This document shows, one piece after another, positions 38,268 to 49,496 of a stretch of DNA of 64,000 bases. The DNA comes from Certhia americana. Its lineage: Eukaryota > Chordata > Aves > Passeriformes > Certhiidae. Within the stretch, counting starts at the first letter, position 1, and each line of letters opens with the position of its first letter. Where the stretch lies: NCBI GenBank assembly GCA_018697195.1, contig JAGMWU010000042.1, positions 186,001 to 250,000 on the forward strand, given 5' to 3'. The translations under genes and the position numbers were made by a program. The notes under the pieces were generated by a model, which saw only the letters and a list, made by a program, of their open reading frames with translations, had not been told where the DNA came from and ran no database searches.

Positions 38268-40349
38268 CTTACAGAAGGGAGAAAGGATCAAATAAAAGCA
38301 ATATCAAACCAAATAAGAAAAAAAAAAAAAAGTAACAAAATTATAATCTTTTCTCTGCTAAGGTTTTCGTGTAAGAAATATTTCACAAACTAAATATTAT
38401 TCCTCCGTCCATTTTCCTTGTTTAATCCACAACACTTCCACGGAATAGATGTTCCCAGGCCAAAGAATACTGACCTACAATTTCATAGGTCACTAAGTCT
38501 CTGAGAATTACCTTCCCTAGAGTAAATGAGCATCAGGGTGGCAAAAGTTCCACCATGCTCATAGAAAAGGTGCTTTCTTGCCATTCAAAACAAAAGTGTA
38601 AGTGGGACACACAACTGCCCAATTAAAATACAATTAAAATTTTTAAAAAACAAACTAGAAATATTTCCATAGTATGATAACAGCAGACTCTCATGACTAA
38701 TTTGCCAGTAGAGGATCAGACAAGAGAACAGATGGAATATCTGCTGAAAAATGTGGCTTTGCACATCAATCACGTCTATACAATCCCAGCTGGTGTAAAC
38801 CCAGCTCATATTGGACCACAAGTCTTTCTATTAATGGGTGAAACACTGAAATAGGACAGTTACTGAACTTGCATTTGGACTTTGAATGAACTATAGTCTT
38901 ATACCCTTTTTTACCCCTGCACATCTTGCTAAATTTGAATCCATCAAATATAAGAATAGAACTGCAAACTAGCACAATATAAACTACTTTGGCATATGTC
39001 CTCGTTAAGCAGATTATTAGCCTAATTCCCTGTTATCTGCTCTGGCTAACTACTCATTTCCAGGTGTTATAGTTGCTGTTCTATAAAGTAGAACACACAC
39101 GGGCACTAACTATATGTGCATATATAAAAATACATAGAGGTAGAACTTACAGTTTTTATGAAGACCAGTAAGAGCTATCACATTTCCTAAGAGATCTCTA
39201 CTAGAAAAGAGTAGAAGTTCCTGGAAATATTTTTCATACATTTTTCTCACCATTAGAATTTGCCACTGGCTCCTACACAATAGTCTAGATTTAGTGACTT
39301 ACATCACCAAGGGAAAAAGACATAGAACACCTCCGTCTTTGTAACTGAGTAGCTGGGAATGATTTTTGCTTTTCCTGTACTTCAGTCATTCCTTTTTTTT
39401 CTGTATATGGCAGGGGAACAACATAGGAGTGACTAATGAACTTTCTAATTCTGGAAAAAAATAAAAATAAACCCCCAAGTATTTAATGCTAAGGGGAAAA
39501 CCCTTCCCAGGACACTTTATTGCAACTCTTGTGTTTGTCAGCAGTATTTATGTTCCTGTTCTGCCCATGCAGGAGTCAGGTTTTTCAGTGGATGAATTAC
39601 CATTTGCAGGCACACCCCTTGCAGACAATTCTTGAGATTGTAACCTCTCTGGGTTTAGCTCTAAGTCCTTTCAGTATACTTGTGGCACTTAATCTGTTAT
39701 CGTTATGGAAAGAAACAAGGCAGAGCTAAAACTGAGTACTCCGAGAGTGGTTTGCTTCTCCTTACTTCGACAGAACCAAAGGGTTATATTGAATTTAAAA
39801 CCTCCCATCTCTGAGATTTGAGGAAGTTCATAATGAAAATAGCTTAAGTTCTCCTGGAAGGCTTTGTGTCTAATTAAACCCTAGCATCTCACTTTCCTTC
39901 AAGGGACAAAAAAAGTTTCAAAATTGTTACTTTTGTTCCAAATTCAGGCTCAGCAAATATATTGAGGAGTCTGGAACAGTCCAAGGTTACTTTGTGCCTG
40001 TAGCCACAGTTGTTCTTTTGTCAGCAGTCAGCTTCTGTGCCCCTTCTGTGCCCCCTCATCTCCTCTGCCTCTCAGCTAGAAGTCTAAATAAGAATTATTC
40101 CTAACTGAGTCACAACTGACCTTGAAATTATTTTGCTTAAGGTTCTGCCTTCTCAGGAATAAGAGTTGGCTGCACTTGACAATCTCTATGCAAAAGCTCT
40201 AATTCTATATTATTTTCAGCTCTTTACAAAGCAACACACATTACTACCCTGTCTGGAAGAAACATGACTGGTTTTGCAGCAAATTGTTCACTTTCCAGCC
40301 CATACACCCTATCAAGATCTGAGAAGCTCACTAGATTTCTTCCACTTAC

Positions 40350-40420
40350 CTCTCTGGTTTCCTTATTTATTGACAAATCAGATTCTTTTCCTCTTTCCGG
40401 ACCTGTCAGGATCAGCAGTC
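40350..40420 (-). other. Candidate 71-base exon (unproven) on minus strand
   Basis: On the minus strand, an acceptor-like TTTTAATGCTTCCTTTAG precedes 40420 and a consensus donor AGAGAG|GTAAGT follows 40350. Only one of the three frames is open, giving LLILTGPERGKESDLSIN and KETRE, with 2 bases of a split codon at the start and a complete codon at the end. Its end phase (0) does not directly match the start phase of the downstream candidate at 38267. If both are real they would need at least one intervening exon. Confidence 0.2.
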
Positions 40421-41320
40421 CTAAAGGAAGCATTAAAATAAGAAATTATAAGGCAGCAATATTCTCAATCTAAGTCATCTGGAGAAAACAAACGCGATAT
40501 TCCCAATGTTACTGCCAAAAAATTTAGCCCCAAAGCAGCATTTCATTATTTTATTAAGGCTAAAATTTCAATTTGGCAAAGTTCCCACACAAGTTCGACC
40601 ATGCTGGGTGTAGCAGTTGAGAGACATCATTCTGCTCCTAATGCAAATGGCTTTGCTGGCAGCAAGAACTCAAATGTATAGATTTCTTGTCTGAGATACA
40701 AAGAGCAAAAATATGCCAAAGTACTACATACTAAAGGATGACTGATAGAGAAAGAACAGGAGAAGATTAAGGGTTCTCACAACACTGCATCAGACTTCAT
40801 TTTAAAAACTAAAGCAACACTCTCATCACATGAAAGACAAGTGGCTGCTTTCTCTTTCCTGTACAGGAGCTGACCTTATTGACTCAACTTCATTTGGTAC
40901 TGTGCCAATGAACAGACAGAGAAATTTTTGCTGAAGTTAACTGAAACCTTTGCTGGTAATTAGGAACAAAACAGCAGCATGCCATTCTCCAGTAAGTCTG
41001 ACAACACACATGCAAATATCCACACCATAATTACTAAAGAAGTCACAAAAGCCTGGAAGGCCAGGCTTGGGCTTCGTCTCTCACCTCCAGAACAACACCT
41101 TTCTTTAGATGCAAGAATTCTCTAAAACAAGCTACTAGAGCACTAAGCTGAAATTAGTCCCTAGTGATGTGCACAGAGCATATATTAGCACAAAAGGAGT
41201 GAAAACACTGTAAGAGGCTACAACTCATCCCTCAGTAGCTGATTAAGTGACAGATCTTTAAGCAATGTTATAAAATTCTCATCAGCAATTTATGCAACCC
41301 TTCCTGATCATCACCATCAC

Positions 41321-41343
41321 TGTATTTGTACAGTACAAATACA
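41321..41343. repeat. 23-bp perfect palindrome with 1-base centre
   Basis: Left arm TGTATTTGTAC (41321-41331), centre A (41332), right arm GTACAAATACA (41333-41343), an exact reverse complement. It has the same architecture (odd length, single central base) as the palindrome at 5952-5978 but an unrelated sequence. No function is known to me. Confidence 0.8.
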
Positions 41344-41771
41344 CTGACACTTTGCAAAGTCTATCACTGGGAATATCACCATGGCTGAGGACTTCCACAG
41401 ACAAGCAGCAACAAGGATAAGGCCCATACACAGGCTTTGAAAGCAAGATATGCATCCACAGACAGTGCCATTTTCACCCTAAACATATCAACAGAGCAGT
41501 TTGCCTACTTTTAAATAAATAAAATTTATTTTTTTTTTTAAATAATATAAATTACACTCAGTAATTGCTTATTGTGAAAGTGTCCCTGCACTATTTTTTT
41601 ATTAAATATTGCACCTGATCATCTTCAGACGAAGAAGAAAGTCAAAGGCTGCATTTGCTGTTCTTGAAGTTTAGACAAAACTTCCTATCAACAGTTCATT
41701 CCCCCCTTGCTTTTCTTCTGTTTCCCAGTGGCGAGTTTCTACTCCACCTTGGAGAAGAAACTAATCCTTTT

Positions 41772-41801
41772 AAATACATATATATATATATATATATATA
41801 T
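41772..41801. repeat. (TA)n dinucleotide microsatellite
   Basis: Alternating A and T for about 26 bases after ATACA. Confidence 0.9.
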
Positions 41802-43590
41802 GACTTTACACCTTTACTCTACAAGTCATTCCGCTGCTCCTATCTTCAAGATATTTCTGTAAGCATCACCATTCTACACTGCATTAATTATGATTTTCAA
41901 AATCCTCAAGGGAGTTAAAAGGTCCAGCCAGAAAGTAAATCTAAGGAATAAAATTCCTATTTCTTCCAGGTATTGGAATTGGCAGATCCAATGTCAGGCA
42001 GTCTTTTTTACACCCAGTGTTTTTCCTCAAGGCAGTTCCTTGTTCTGCACCTACCTCCCACAAGCCACAATCACCTGTTTAACTCTCTGTACCACAAGTC
42101 TTCTAAATCTGCTGCTTTTCTCTTGCTAATATGCCACTCTGATCTTAAATATAATTAACATAACTAATTGCTTAAGTAATTTTCCTTAGAGCAACATTTC
42201 TTTTAAATGGTGCTAATATATTGCTGCTTTTTGGATATGAAAGAGTTTTGTGGGCTTGAAAATCTGTCCTTTTGCTGGCAACTGTAGTAACTGCTCTGAT
42301 GCAATGTGGTGCCTAACCTTTTGTAGCATCTTGGTCATATTATCGATAGATGTCATTTGTATATTCTCCTGTTTTTCATAAAAAAACATTCCTTGGATGA
42401 AAAGGCCAATGGAGTCAGTGAAGTCAGCTGTGACATGGAAGAAAGCAAGGGGGAAAATTATTACTCATTTCATTCTCTGCAGCATTTCACATTGCCTGCT
42501 GATGCTCTCTGGTATAAAGCTACACTATACAATGAGTGTGTTCTCAAAGCAACCTAAATATGCTATCTTAACTTCCTGCTCTACGACATTTTGGGAGGTG
42601 AGGGTAATTATTCTACCAAGAACATTGCCCAGATTCAAATTTGCAATATCAGATTCAAATAAGGGCAGCAGCCCCAGGTGGGTAAGAAAAAAAAAATCTA
42701 CGAATAGGAGTGTACGTAAGAGAATTCTATGTAGTTGGCTTTGCTTCAGTAACTATCATATTATAAAATTACCCTTTTTACAATTTCTTTTAGCAGTTCA
42801 TTTGTTCCAGAATAGGTACTGCTTCACTGTTGTTTCCATCTCTAGCTTCCATCAGGTTTGAGGCATCAGTTTACTTTAGACATCTTTGCTGAAGTAGCTC
42901 AGAAAACACATTAATTTTTCATTTTAAATTATATTGGTAATTCACTATAACAAATAACTGTTGGCAGTGATCTTTGGAAGATTTATTGGAATCTTATCCT
43001 TATAAGTTATTTGATGTCTGAAATAACATAATTCTTCAGATTTTTTCAAGATCCTACATTTTTCCTATTTTTAATACCATAAAAGTAATCATACTTTTAA
43101 GTAAAACAATAGATTAAATGATCTGTTTAATCATGGATCATAGATTGTTCAACCAGAGTTATAGCAACTATCCAGACAGCCATCTTTATTCAAAATATAG
43201 AATTTTGATGTCTTGTAATGAAATAGCAACAAATGGAATTAAAATTATAATTATAAATAATATAATTATATATAAAATTATAATTAATGATTATACAAAA
43301 ATGATGACAGGGTTAGCAACAAAAAAGGTAATAGATATGTTTTTAAAACCCTAATGGCTTCTTTCTAAATATGCTAGAAAAAAAATTAAATGAATAAAAG
43401 ATTTCTTTGTCTGTAAATCATGCCTTTCTTCTCTTCAAATTATCTAAATTTTAAGCTATTTTTACATACTTGCAGAGGTATTGGATAGATAAAATTTGCC
43501 ATATGCAAAGCCTAAATGAGTCATAGAAGTCAATATGACAGCCTTGAACTGTTGAAAAAAGAAGGAAGTTCATAAATATCTTGCAATGTA

Positions 43591-43800
43591 GATTCATTAG
43601 CAAAGACATACAATTTGTAGGTGTTCTAATGTCTCCTCCTTTTTAGGTTTTCAGCTGTGTATCTTTTTGATATCAAAACCTTTGATTTGGAAACCTTCCC
43701 TTTCAAAGCAATGCTGAACTCCTGGGAATTTGATGAGAAAGGAAGCTGGAGACCTTTATGTAATCCACCAGTACAGGCAGAGAGTTAGGCATTTATTTGT
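43591..43800 (+). repeat. Dispersed or duplicated repeat, copy 1 (upstream of DCLK2)
   Basis: Aligns along about 200 bases with 50838-51057. Matching blocks in the same order are TTTGTAGG…TTCT, then CTCCT…TAGG, then TTTCAGCTG, then TTTCAAAGCA…TGCTGAA, then GAGACCTTTAT versus GAAGACCTTTAT, then TAATCCACCAGTA, then GAGTTAGG. Similarity fades on both sides. It does not match the CR1 or LTR sequences I know. It may be an old mobile element of unrecognised family or a local duplication. Confidence 0.7.
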
Positions 43801-44771
43801 ATCATAAAAAAAAATACTCAATTTATTTCATGTGGCCATCTCTGATCCAGCTTGAGTGGATGAGGATCATTACCTCATGTCACTGAACAACCAGTTATAA
43901 CCAGGAGCTGAATTTTACTGGAGTGCAAAAGGGCTGAGATCTCAGTTGACTTTAGAAGGGGAGGGTATCCTAGCCCTTCCAAGATGTTTACTACAGCATA
44001 TAAACTAGTTTTGCCTGATGCATTTACTTATTTGGAGAATATTTTACATCTTCATTCATGCTGCTCTGGGTGGAGGTAGCATCCCACTCCTCTCATGCAT
44101 TCCTACATCAGGGACAGGAAAATGGAACAGTATGTCTCTGTTCAATATTAGCAAAGTGCTAGAGATATTCTGCAGAAAGATGCTAATCCAAAAGAAAAAA
44201 AATTACTGGATATGAAGGCAAAAACACTCATCTGAGCAGCTACTGGCTGATATGAAACCCCAGCCATGAGGAGGCTTTATGGCCTTTCCCAGGACCTTGC
44301 TGGGAAGAGTTTTGATACATTTGAGTCTTCCTTGGTACAGCAAATATAGAACATAATGTGAGGAACTTTTCTTCTCTACATTTTTGTATTTCAGGTTCAA
44401 CACTGGTTTTATATGACTTTTATTCTTATGGTTTTTTGCTACTTTCAAAAAACTGAAATAGATATTCAGAAATATTCTTAAAGACAAATTTAAAGACAAA
44501 GGTATCCTTTGGGAAGTGTACAAGAGTAACTGAACCTCTGCATGGCATTTTCATCTAATCCATCAAAACTGGTGAATATTTCTGAGGTCTTCTAAATGCA
44601 CACGTGGATTTATCACAGATCCTGGACTCAGATATTTCCCAATGATACATTAAGTTGTGTAGAGATAATTCAATATTTAACAACATTCAGACTCACATTC
44701 CTATTCATCAAGAAGTGTTAATGTTAATGAATCTTAATGTTAGTAAAAGAACAGCTTCCTAATGAGATTAT

Positions 44772-45375
44772 GAAACTATAGAATTGTTTAGAATGAAAAT
44801 GACCCTTAAGATCATCCTGTCCAACTACTAACCCAGCACTGCCAAGTCCAGCATTAAACCATGTCCCCAAATGCCACATTTACACATCTTTTCTTGGTGA
44901 TCAAACCATTTCCCTGGGCAGCCTCTTCCAAAGCTGGACCTTTCAATGAAGAACTTTTTCCTAATATTCAACCTAAACTTTTCCTGGTGCAACTTGAGGC
45001 TATTTCCTGTTGTCCAGTCCCTGGTTACTTGGGAGGAGGGACTGACCCTCACTTGGCTATACCCCCCTTTCAGGGGGGTAGAGAGGTCTCCCCTGAACCT
45101 CCTTTTCTCCAGGCTAAACACCCCCAGTTCCCTCATGGGGCTTGTGCTCCAGACCCTTTCCCAGATCCCATTTCCCTTCTCTAGACATGCTCCAGCACTC
45201 AATGTCTTTCTTGTAGTGAGGGGCCCAGAACTGAACCCACAGGATTTGGGGTGCAGCCTCAGCAGTGCTGAGTACAGCAGGATGATCATGGTCCTGGTCC
45301 TGCTGGCCACACTACTGCTGGCCCAGGCCAGGATACCATTGGCCTTCTGGGCCACCTGGGCACAGCTGGCTCACT
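44772..45375 (-). mobile_element. CR1 LINE fragment, minus orientation, with ORF2 C-terminal relic
   Basis: The left edge is the reverse complement of a CR1 3' end (CTATAGAATTG…CCTTAAGATCATCC…CCAAC). The minus strand then carries a 175-codon frame with recognisable CR1 ORF2 pieces: AQKANGILAWASSSVASRT near its start, then LYSALLRLHPKSCGF, RELGVFSLEKRRFRGDL, FRLNIRKKFF and GLMLDLAVLG. Frameshifts and changed residues (for example an extra segment between CGF and RELG) show it is a decayed copy lacking the endonuclease and most of the reverse transcriptase. Confidence 0.94.
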
Positions 45376-48283
45376 AAGGACTGAAGATCTTCTTTATTCC
45401 ACCTACTCCGATATATTTCTCTGAGACTTGGTTCAAGTTGCTTAAACTTTTGGTTTCCCATTTTATACATCTACGAAGTAGGGCAAAGCATCTCACAGGG
45501 ATGTTGAGAGATTTTATTGTATGAGTATTTTAAAAGCATTTTAGCATTCTTAGATTCTTTAGCATTCTTTTAGCATTTAAAAAAACAAATCATGGCAAAT
45601 AATCATCTAATTGCTTAAATACTCAAATTTGGTATCCTTGATGCTGCAAGTAAACATTTCCTCATTGAATTATTCAAATAATATTTTCTGTAAATAAAAT
45701 CTTCAGTCAACAGACCCCAAGTTTACGGTGCTTTTTTTTCTTCTTTAGCAACATTATGCATTATAATTTTCAGTGTGAAATCAACGGGCTAAATGCAAAG
45801 GCCAGATTCATAATTTTTTTCTAAAATCACCCACTGTAAACTCTAATTCTGAACTAAATCTCACCTATCAATCCTATTAAATGTTCTAAGTAACTTGAAT
45901 GTCACTGATTACAACCAGGAAGGTAAAGAGTTCAGGTAACAGAAGGAAAAAAGACATTCTATATGATGGTAAACTTTTCATAGTTTCCTTTTAGGAATTT
46001 CACACAGGGCTTCTTTGTTTTAAAACAACCAACCAGGCAACAAAACCACATAGGAGTTCTTCTATATGCAGGAAAAGATTTCCACCAAGAATTCATTATG
46101 CTTACCACAGTAAAAGAGAAAGGAAAAAACCAAAGCAACATAGAGTGAGAGAACTGATTAATTAGGTGGACATGAAAACTGCAAGCTATTTCCATTCAAA
46201 CAAGAAATCTATATTTACAGAATAAGAATATCACTAGAATGAATGATAATCATGTTTTAATGGTGTCTGGAGATTTAGGTTAATAAGCAAGGTATCATTT
46301 ATACATGTAACCTTGCTTGCTGTAAAGTGAGCTGCTAATTTGTCAACCTTATTTTGGAAGAAGACAATGGAAATGCATAGATCAGTTCCATACAGGACTG
46401 CATATTAATCACATTAATTTTCTAAAGTGTAACAACAAATGTCCTTCTATTGTATATGGGGTTGTTTCAGGGTTATATTCTTCATCTTGGAAAGTCTTTT
46501 TAAAGCATCTGTTTACCTACAGATAACTCTGTAGGGGAAACAAGGTGGCAAGGAAAAGGCAAAACATACAAACCTATGGAAGCACTGTGAACCATTCTCA
46601 ACAGGGGCTTATAGAGCTTATTAAAAAATGCACATAACATCTGAGGAGGACCAAAAAAAAAGTGCAGAAATTGTAAGATCATGTTTGAGATGTCACCAAG
46701 AATTTCCTTGGCATTTAGATATGCAGATCTAATCCCAACCTCTCTGTAAATAGCCTCTAATTTGGAAGTAGTTTAGTTTTACAAACCAGAAGTCAATTCC
46801 ATATTTATATACTCTATAAAACAGACTCTGCAGACTTCAAAAATTCTCTGTAGCAGGAATTCCCTTTAAGGAGGAGAGAGAATTTTCCTGGCCAAAGCTG
46901 GAGAATTCCCTTTTAGCTTTACTTTATCAGAGGTTGTATAAAATTCTTTTCTCTTCTTTCCATGTCTAGCTAGAGATTTCAGAAGTCAGAGCAAGTCCTG
47001 CACATGACATATCGTACCGCCCAGCGAAACAACTTAAAACTGGCAAAATACTAACCCTGGCATCGTATTCTCCAACCTACATTCAGTCACAGACACAGAA
47101 AACACATTAAATTCATATCTATCTATATATATATTTACATATTAGTCTATATGACTCCTCCACACACAGTTGAGCCCTGTCCTGTGGCAATACTTAGCAG
47201 CTTGGAGAGACAAAAGGTGTGTATGGGGAGGGGATTAAACTTCCCTGGGCTTTTGTGACCTGCATCTGAGTAAATGGATGAAGGTTAGTCCAAACAACCT
47301 TCAGATGAGGTTTGAACTAAGAAATGTGACTTGTTCTGCAAAGGCCAGACACACCCACGCAGCGTGGTAACATTTGTGAAAGATTATAACTTTGCAGCTG
47401 AGACACATCCACTTTGGAGCAAAGTTACACACCTGAGCTTGAATTTTGTGTGTGTAACTTTGCCTGTAATCAGGACTAGAAAGTACGTATCAAAGCCAGT
47501 CTAAAAAGTTGATCCATACTGTTTTGTGGCTTCTGGGTCCTGGCTCCTAAGCAAGACCTGTGTGTCTAATCTTAGCAAGTGTATTCATGCCCTGACTGTA
47601 ACAAAATTCCCTCTCATTCAATTCCATTTGTTGATTTTACCACCAGAGGAGATAATCCAGCTCCACAGTTTATCACTTCATTTTGCTTGTGGAGGTTTTC
47701 AGGCATCACAGAAATTTGCACTTTTATTAAAGAGTCAGTTTCACTGATGTTTTCTATGTATCATCTTTAGAATATTGTAGCTAGATGTTTAATCTACTTT
47801 GTAAGAAATTCAGTGATAATGGTGAGAAAGTGCTCGGCTTTATTTGTATTTCAAATCATATATATAGAAAAATAATAAAGCCATCAAAAGTGTGGCAAAT
47901 AATATTGGACAGAAGAGCACAAACTGTGGCCACCTGTAATGACATAACACAACTGCAACTTCCCAATGCAAGATAAATGAAAACATATACATAGTTGTAG
48001 AAGCTTTTACTTTTATTTTAAATTCTCATTGTGCCAAGAAAAGAATTTTCTTGCTCTGTTATGGTTGAAAATAAGTTGGAAAAAAAGTTGAAATTGTGTC
48101 CATTTTGGTGCATTTGTTGGCCATTTCTGTGAAAAGTGAATTGGACTTGAGCAACCTCAGAAGCACTGAGAAGATGCCTGGGGAAACCATGAAACGTGGG
48201 CTGCAGCACTTTTAAGAGGTTTAGGCTGTGTGAGTGGGTGTATTTGAGTCCCCAGGGAGAGGTGAGGGCAAAAGCACAAGGAA
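45376..48283. other. Intergenic region upstream of DCLK2 without recognisable genes
   Basis: AT-rich and non-coding as far as I can see. It holds a 14-bp inverted repeat able to form a stem-loop (47419-47463) inside a comparatively GC-richer stretch (about 47160-47480). The remaining frames are short and unremarkable. Confidence 0.65.
47419..47463. repeat. Inverted repeat, 14-bp perfect stem with 17-base loop
   Basis: GCAAAGTTACACAC (47419-47432) and GTGTGTAACTTTGC (47450-47463) are exact reverse complements separated by 17 bases. The loop is not palindromic. It may be a cruciform or hairpin, or a paired binding site. No known small-RNA family is recognised. Confidence 0.75.
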
Positions 48284-48600
48284 AATCATAGAATCACAGG
48301 ATGGTTTGCATTGGGAGGCACCCCAAAGATGAACTAATCCAAAGATGTTCCAACCCCTTTGTCATGGGAAGGGATGCCTTTCACTGGACCAAGGTGCTCA
48401 AAGCCCCGATCAGCCAGGCCTGGAACATTTCCAGGGATGGAGCAGACACAGCTCCAAAGGAAAACCTCTGCCCGAGCATCACCACTTCCCCACAGGGAAG
48501 AATTCTGTCCCAATATCCAATCTACACCTCTCACTTTGAATCCATTACTCCATGTCCTATGGCTACATGCCCTTTAAAGCAGTTCCGCCAACAAGTCACA
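48284..48600 (-). mobile_element. CR1 LINE 3'-end fragment, minus orientation, next to the DCLK2 promoter
   Basis: The plus strand begins AATCATAGAATCACAGGATG, the reverse complement of a CR1 3' tail. It continues through typical phrases (CCAACCCCTTTGTCATGGGA, GGTGCTCAAAGCCCCGATC, CCTGGAACATTTCCAGGGAT, TCCATTACTCCATGTCCTAT). The 122-codon and shorter frames across it are shadows of this element. It ends roughly 80 bases before the CpG island begins. Confidence 0.93.
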
Positions 48601-48681
48601 GGGACACGTAGTTTTCTGCCCCGCGGGATGTATGTTAGGCTGAGGGCCGTACAGAAAGAGCATTTTTAGCGTTTTACCCCA

Positions 48682-48694
48682 GTGACTGAGTCAC
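48682..48694. promoter_or_regulatory. Palindromic AP-1/Maf-like site at the edge of the DCLK2 CpG island
   Basis: GTGACTGAGTCAC is a perfect 13-bp palindrome around a central G and includes TGAGTCA (48687-48693), the AP-1 consensus. It lies about 800 bases upstream of the DCLK2 ATG. Binding is not demonstrated. Confidence 0.4.
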
Positions 48695-49191
48695 GTAAAG
48701 CCAGGAGAGGGCTGGCGGGCTGCTCCGCGAATGCACCTGAGGAGCGGGGGGCCCTTGGACGACCACCAAAACGGCAGCATTACCCCTACGGGAAAACCGC
48801 GCACCCAGATTCTCCTTCCCGAGAAGAACCCCTCTCTATTCCCGCTGCCCGTGAGGCACCGCTCCCACCCTTCCCACGGCCGCTCCCGCCCCCGTGCCGG
48901 ACGCGATCCGAGCTGGCACCGCCCCCGTGCCCGCCCAGCCCGGTCCGGCCCGGCAGGAGCCCCGCCCGCTCCCGCTCCACGGCCGGGCCGCCAGCACCGC
49001 TCCCGCCGGATCCGCTGCGGCTGCTTCCCCCGCCGAGGAGCCGGGAGACTCCCCGAGTGGCGGTGCTGCTGTCCCCGCCGCGGGAGCAGAGCCGGAGCGG
49101 CCGGAACAGGCGCTCCGGCCCCGCCGCCGCTGCCCGGCGGAGCCAGCCGGGAAGGGGCTGAGCAGGGCACCCGCGCATTGTGCGAGCCCGC

Positions 49192-49263
49192 ATGGGCACG
49201 GCGCGGGGGCGCGGCCGCGGGGCTCCTGCCAGCCTCTCGCTCGGCCCCCGGCATCGCCCGTAG
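49192..49263 (+). other. Upstream ORF 1 in the DCLK2 leader (23 codons)
   Basis: ATG at 49192 followed by an Arg/Gly/Pro-rich 23-codon frame ending in TAG at 49261-49263. It acts as an upstream ORF only if the transcript starts before it, which is unknown. Confidence 0.4.
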
Positions 49264-49292
49264 CCGGGGGGAGCCGCGCTCGGCCGTGAGGG

Positions 49293-49418
49293 ATGCTTTT
49301 GTGCGCGGCCGCAGCAGCGGGTAGCGGCGGGGCCGGGGCTGCGGTGGCGGGGCAGGTCGGGCGCCGCGCTCAGCCGCAGCCCTCCCGGCGAGAGCGGCCG
49401 GGCGCGATGCTCTGCTAG
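49293..49418 (+). other. Upstream ORF 2 in the DCLK2 leader (41 codons, two in-frame ATGs)
   Basis: ATG at 49293 opens a 41-codon Ala/Gly/Arg-rich frame. A second in-frame ATG at 49407 would give the minimal peptide MLC before the same TAG (49416-49418). The frame ends 78 bases before the DCLK2 start codon and does not overlap it. With the weak context at the main ATG (C at -3), translation of DCLK2 could be modulated by leaky scanning or re-initiation; this is inference. Confidence 0.45.
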
Positions 49419-49496
49419 GCGGCCCGAGCCCTTGGAGCGCGGCGGGCAGGCGTAGCAGCCCGTAGCGGAGCTGGGAGGGCGGGCAGGCGGCTCCCC

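Larger units (their letters stand above)
37172..44771. other. Intergenic region with weak exon-like stretches
   Basis: No recognised gene. It includes two minus-strand stretches with splice-like borders (38060-38267 and 40350-40420), a plus-strand hydrophobic frame (39520-39729), a 23-bp palindrome (41321-41343), an (AT)n run (41772-41801), an AT-only stretch (about 43240-43296) and one copy of a repeat shared with DCLK2 intron 1 (43591-43800). Confidence 0.6.
48680..49496 (+). promoter_or_regulatory. DCLK2: DCLK2 CpG-island promoter and 5' UTR region
   Basis: Base composition changes sharply from AT-rich to very GC- and CpG-rich at about 48700. The island continues through exon 1 into the first bases of intron 1 (to about 49990). 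GC-box-like sites include CCCGCCCCC (48886-48894), ACCGCCCCC (48918-48926) and GGGCGGG (49477-49483). No TATA box is visible, as is usual for CpG-island promoters with dispersed starts. The palindrome GTGACTGAGTCAC (48682-48694), containing an AP-1-type TGAGTCA, sits at the island's 5' edge. The transcription start cannot be fixed from sequence alone. The large frames on both strands here (up to 440 codons) are GC-rich chance frames. Confidence 0.85.

Noticed and set aside
44828..45355. 175-codon minus-strand frame
   Set aside because: Contains CR1 ORF2 motifs with frameshifts; transposon relic.
48301..48669. 122-codon plus-strand frame just upstream of the CpG island
   Set aside because: It runs antisense through a CR1 3'-end fragment and has no independent support.
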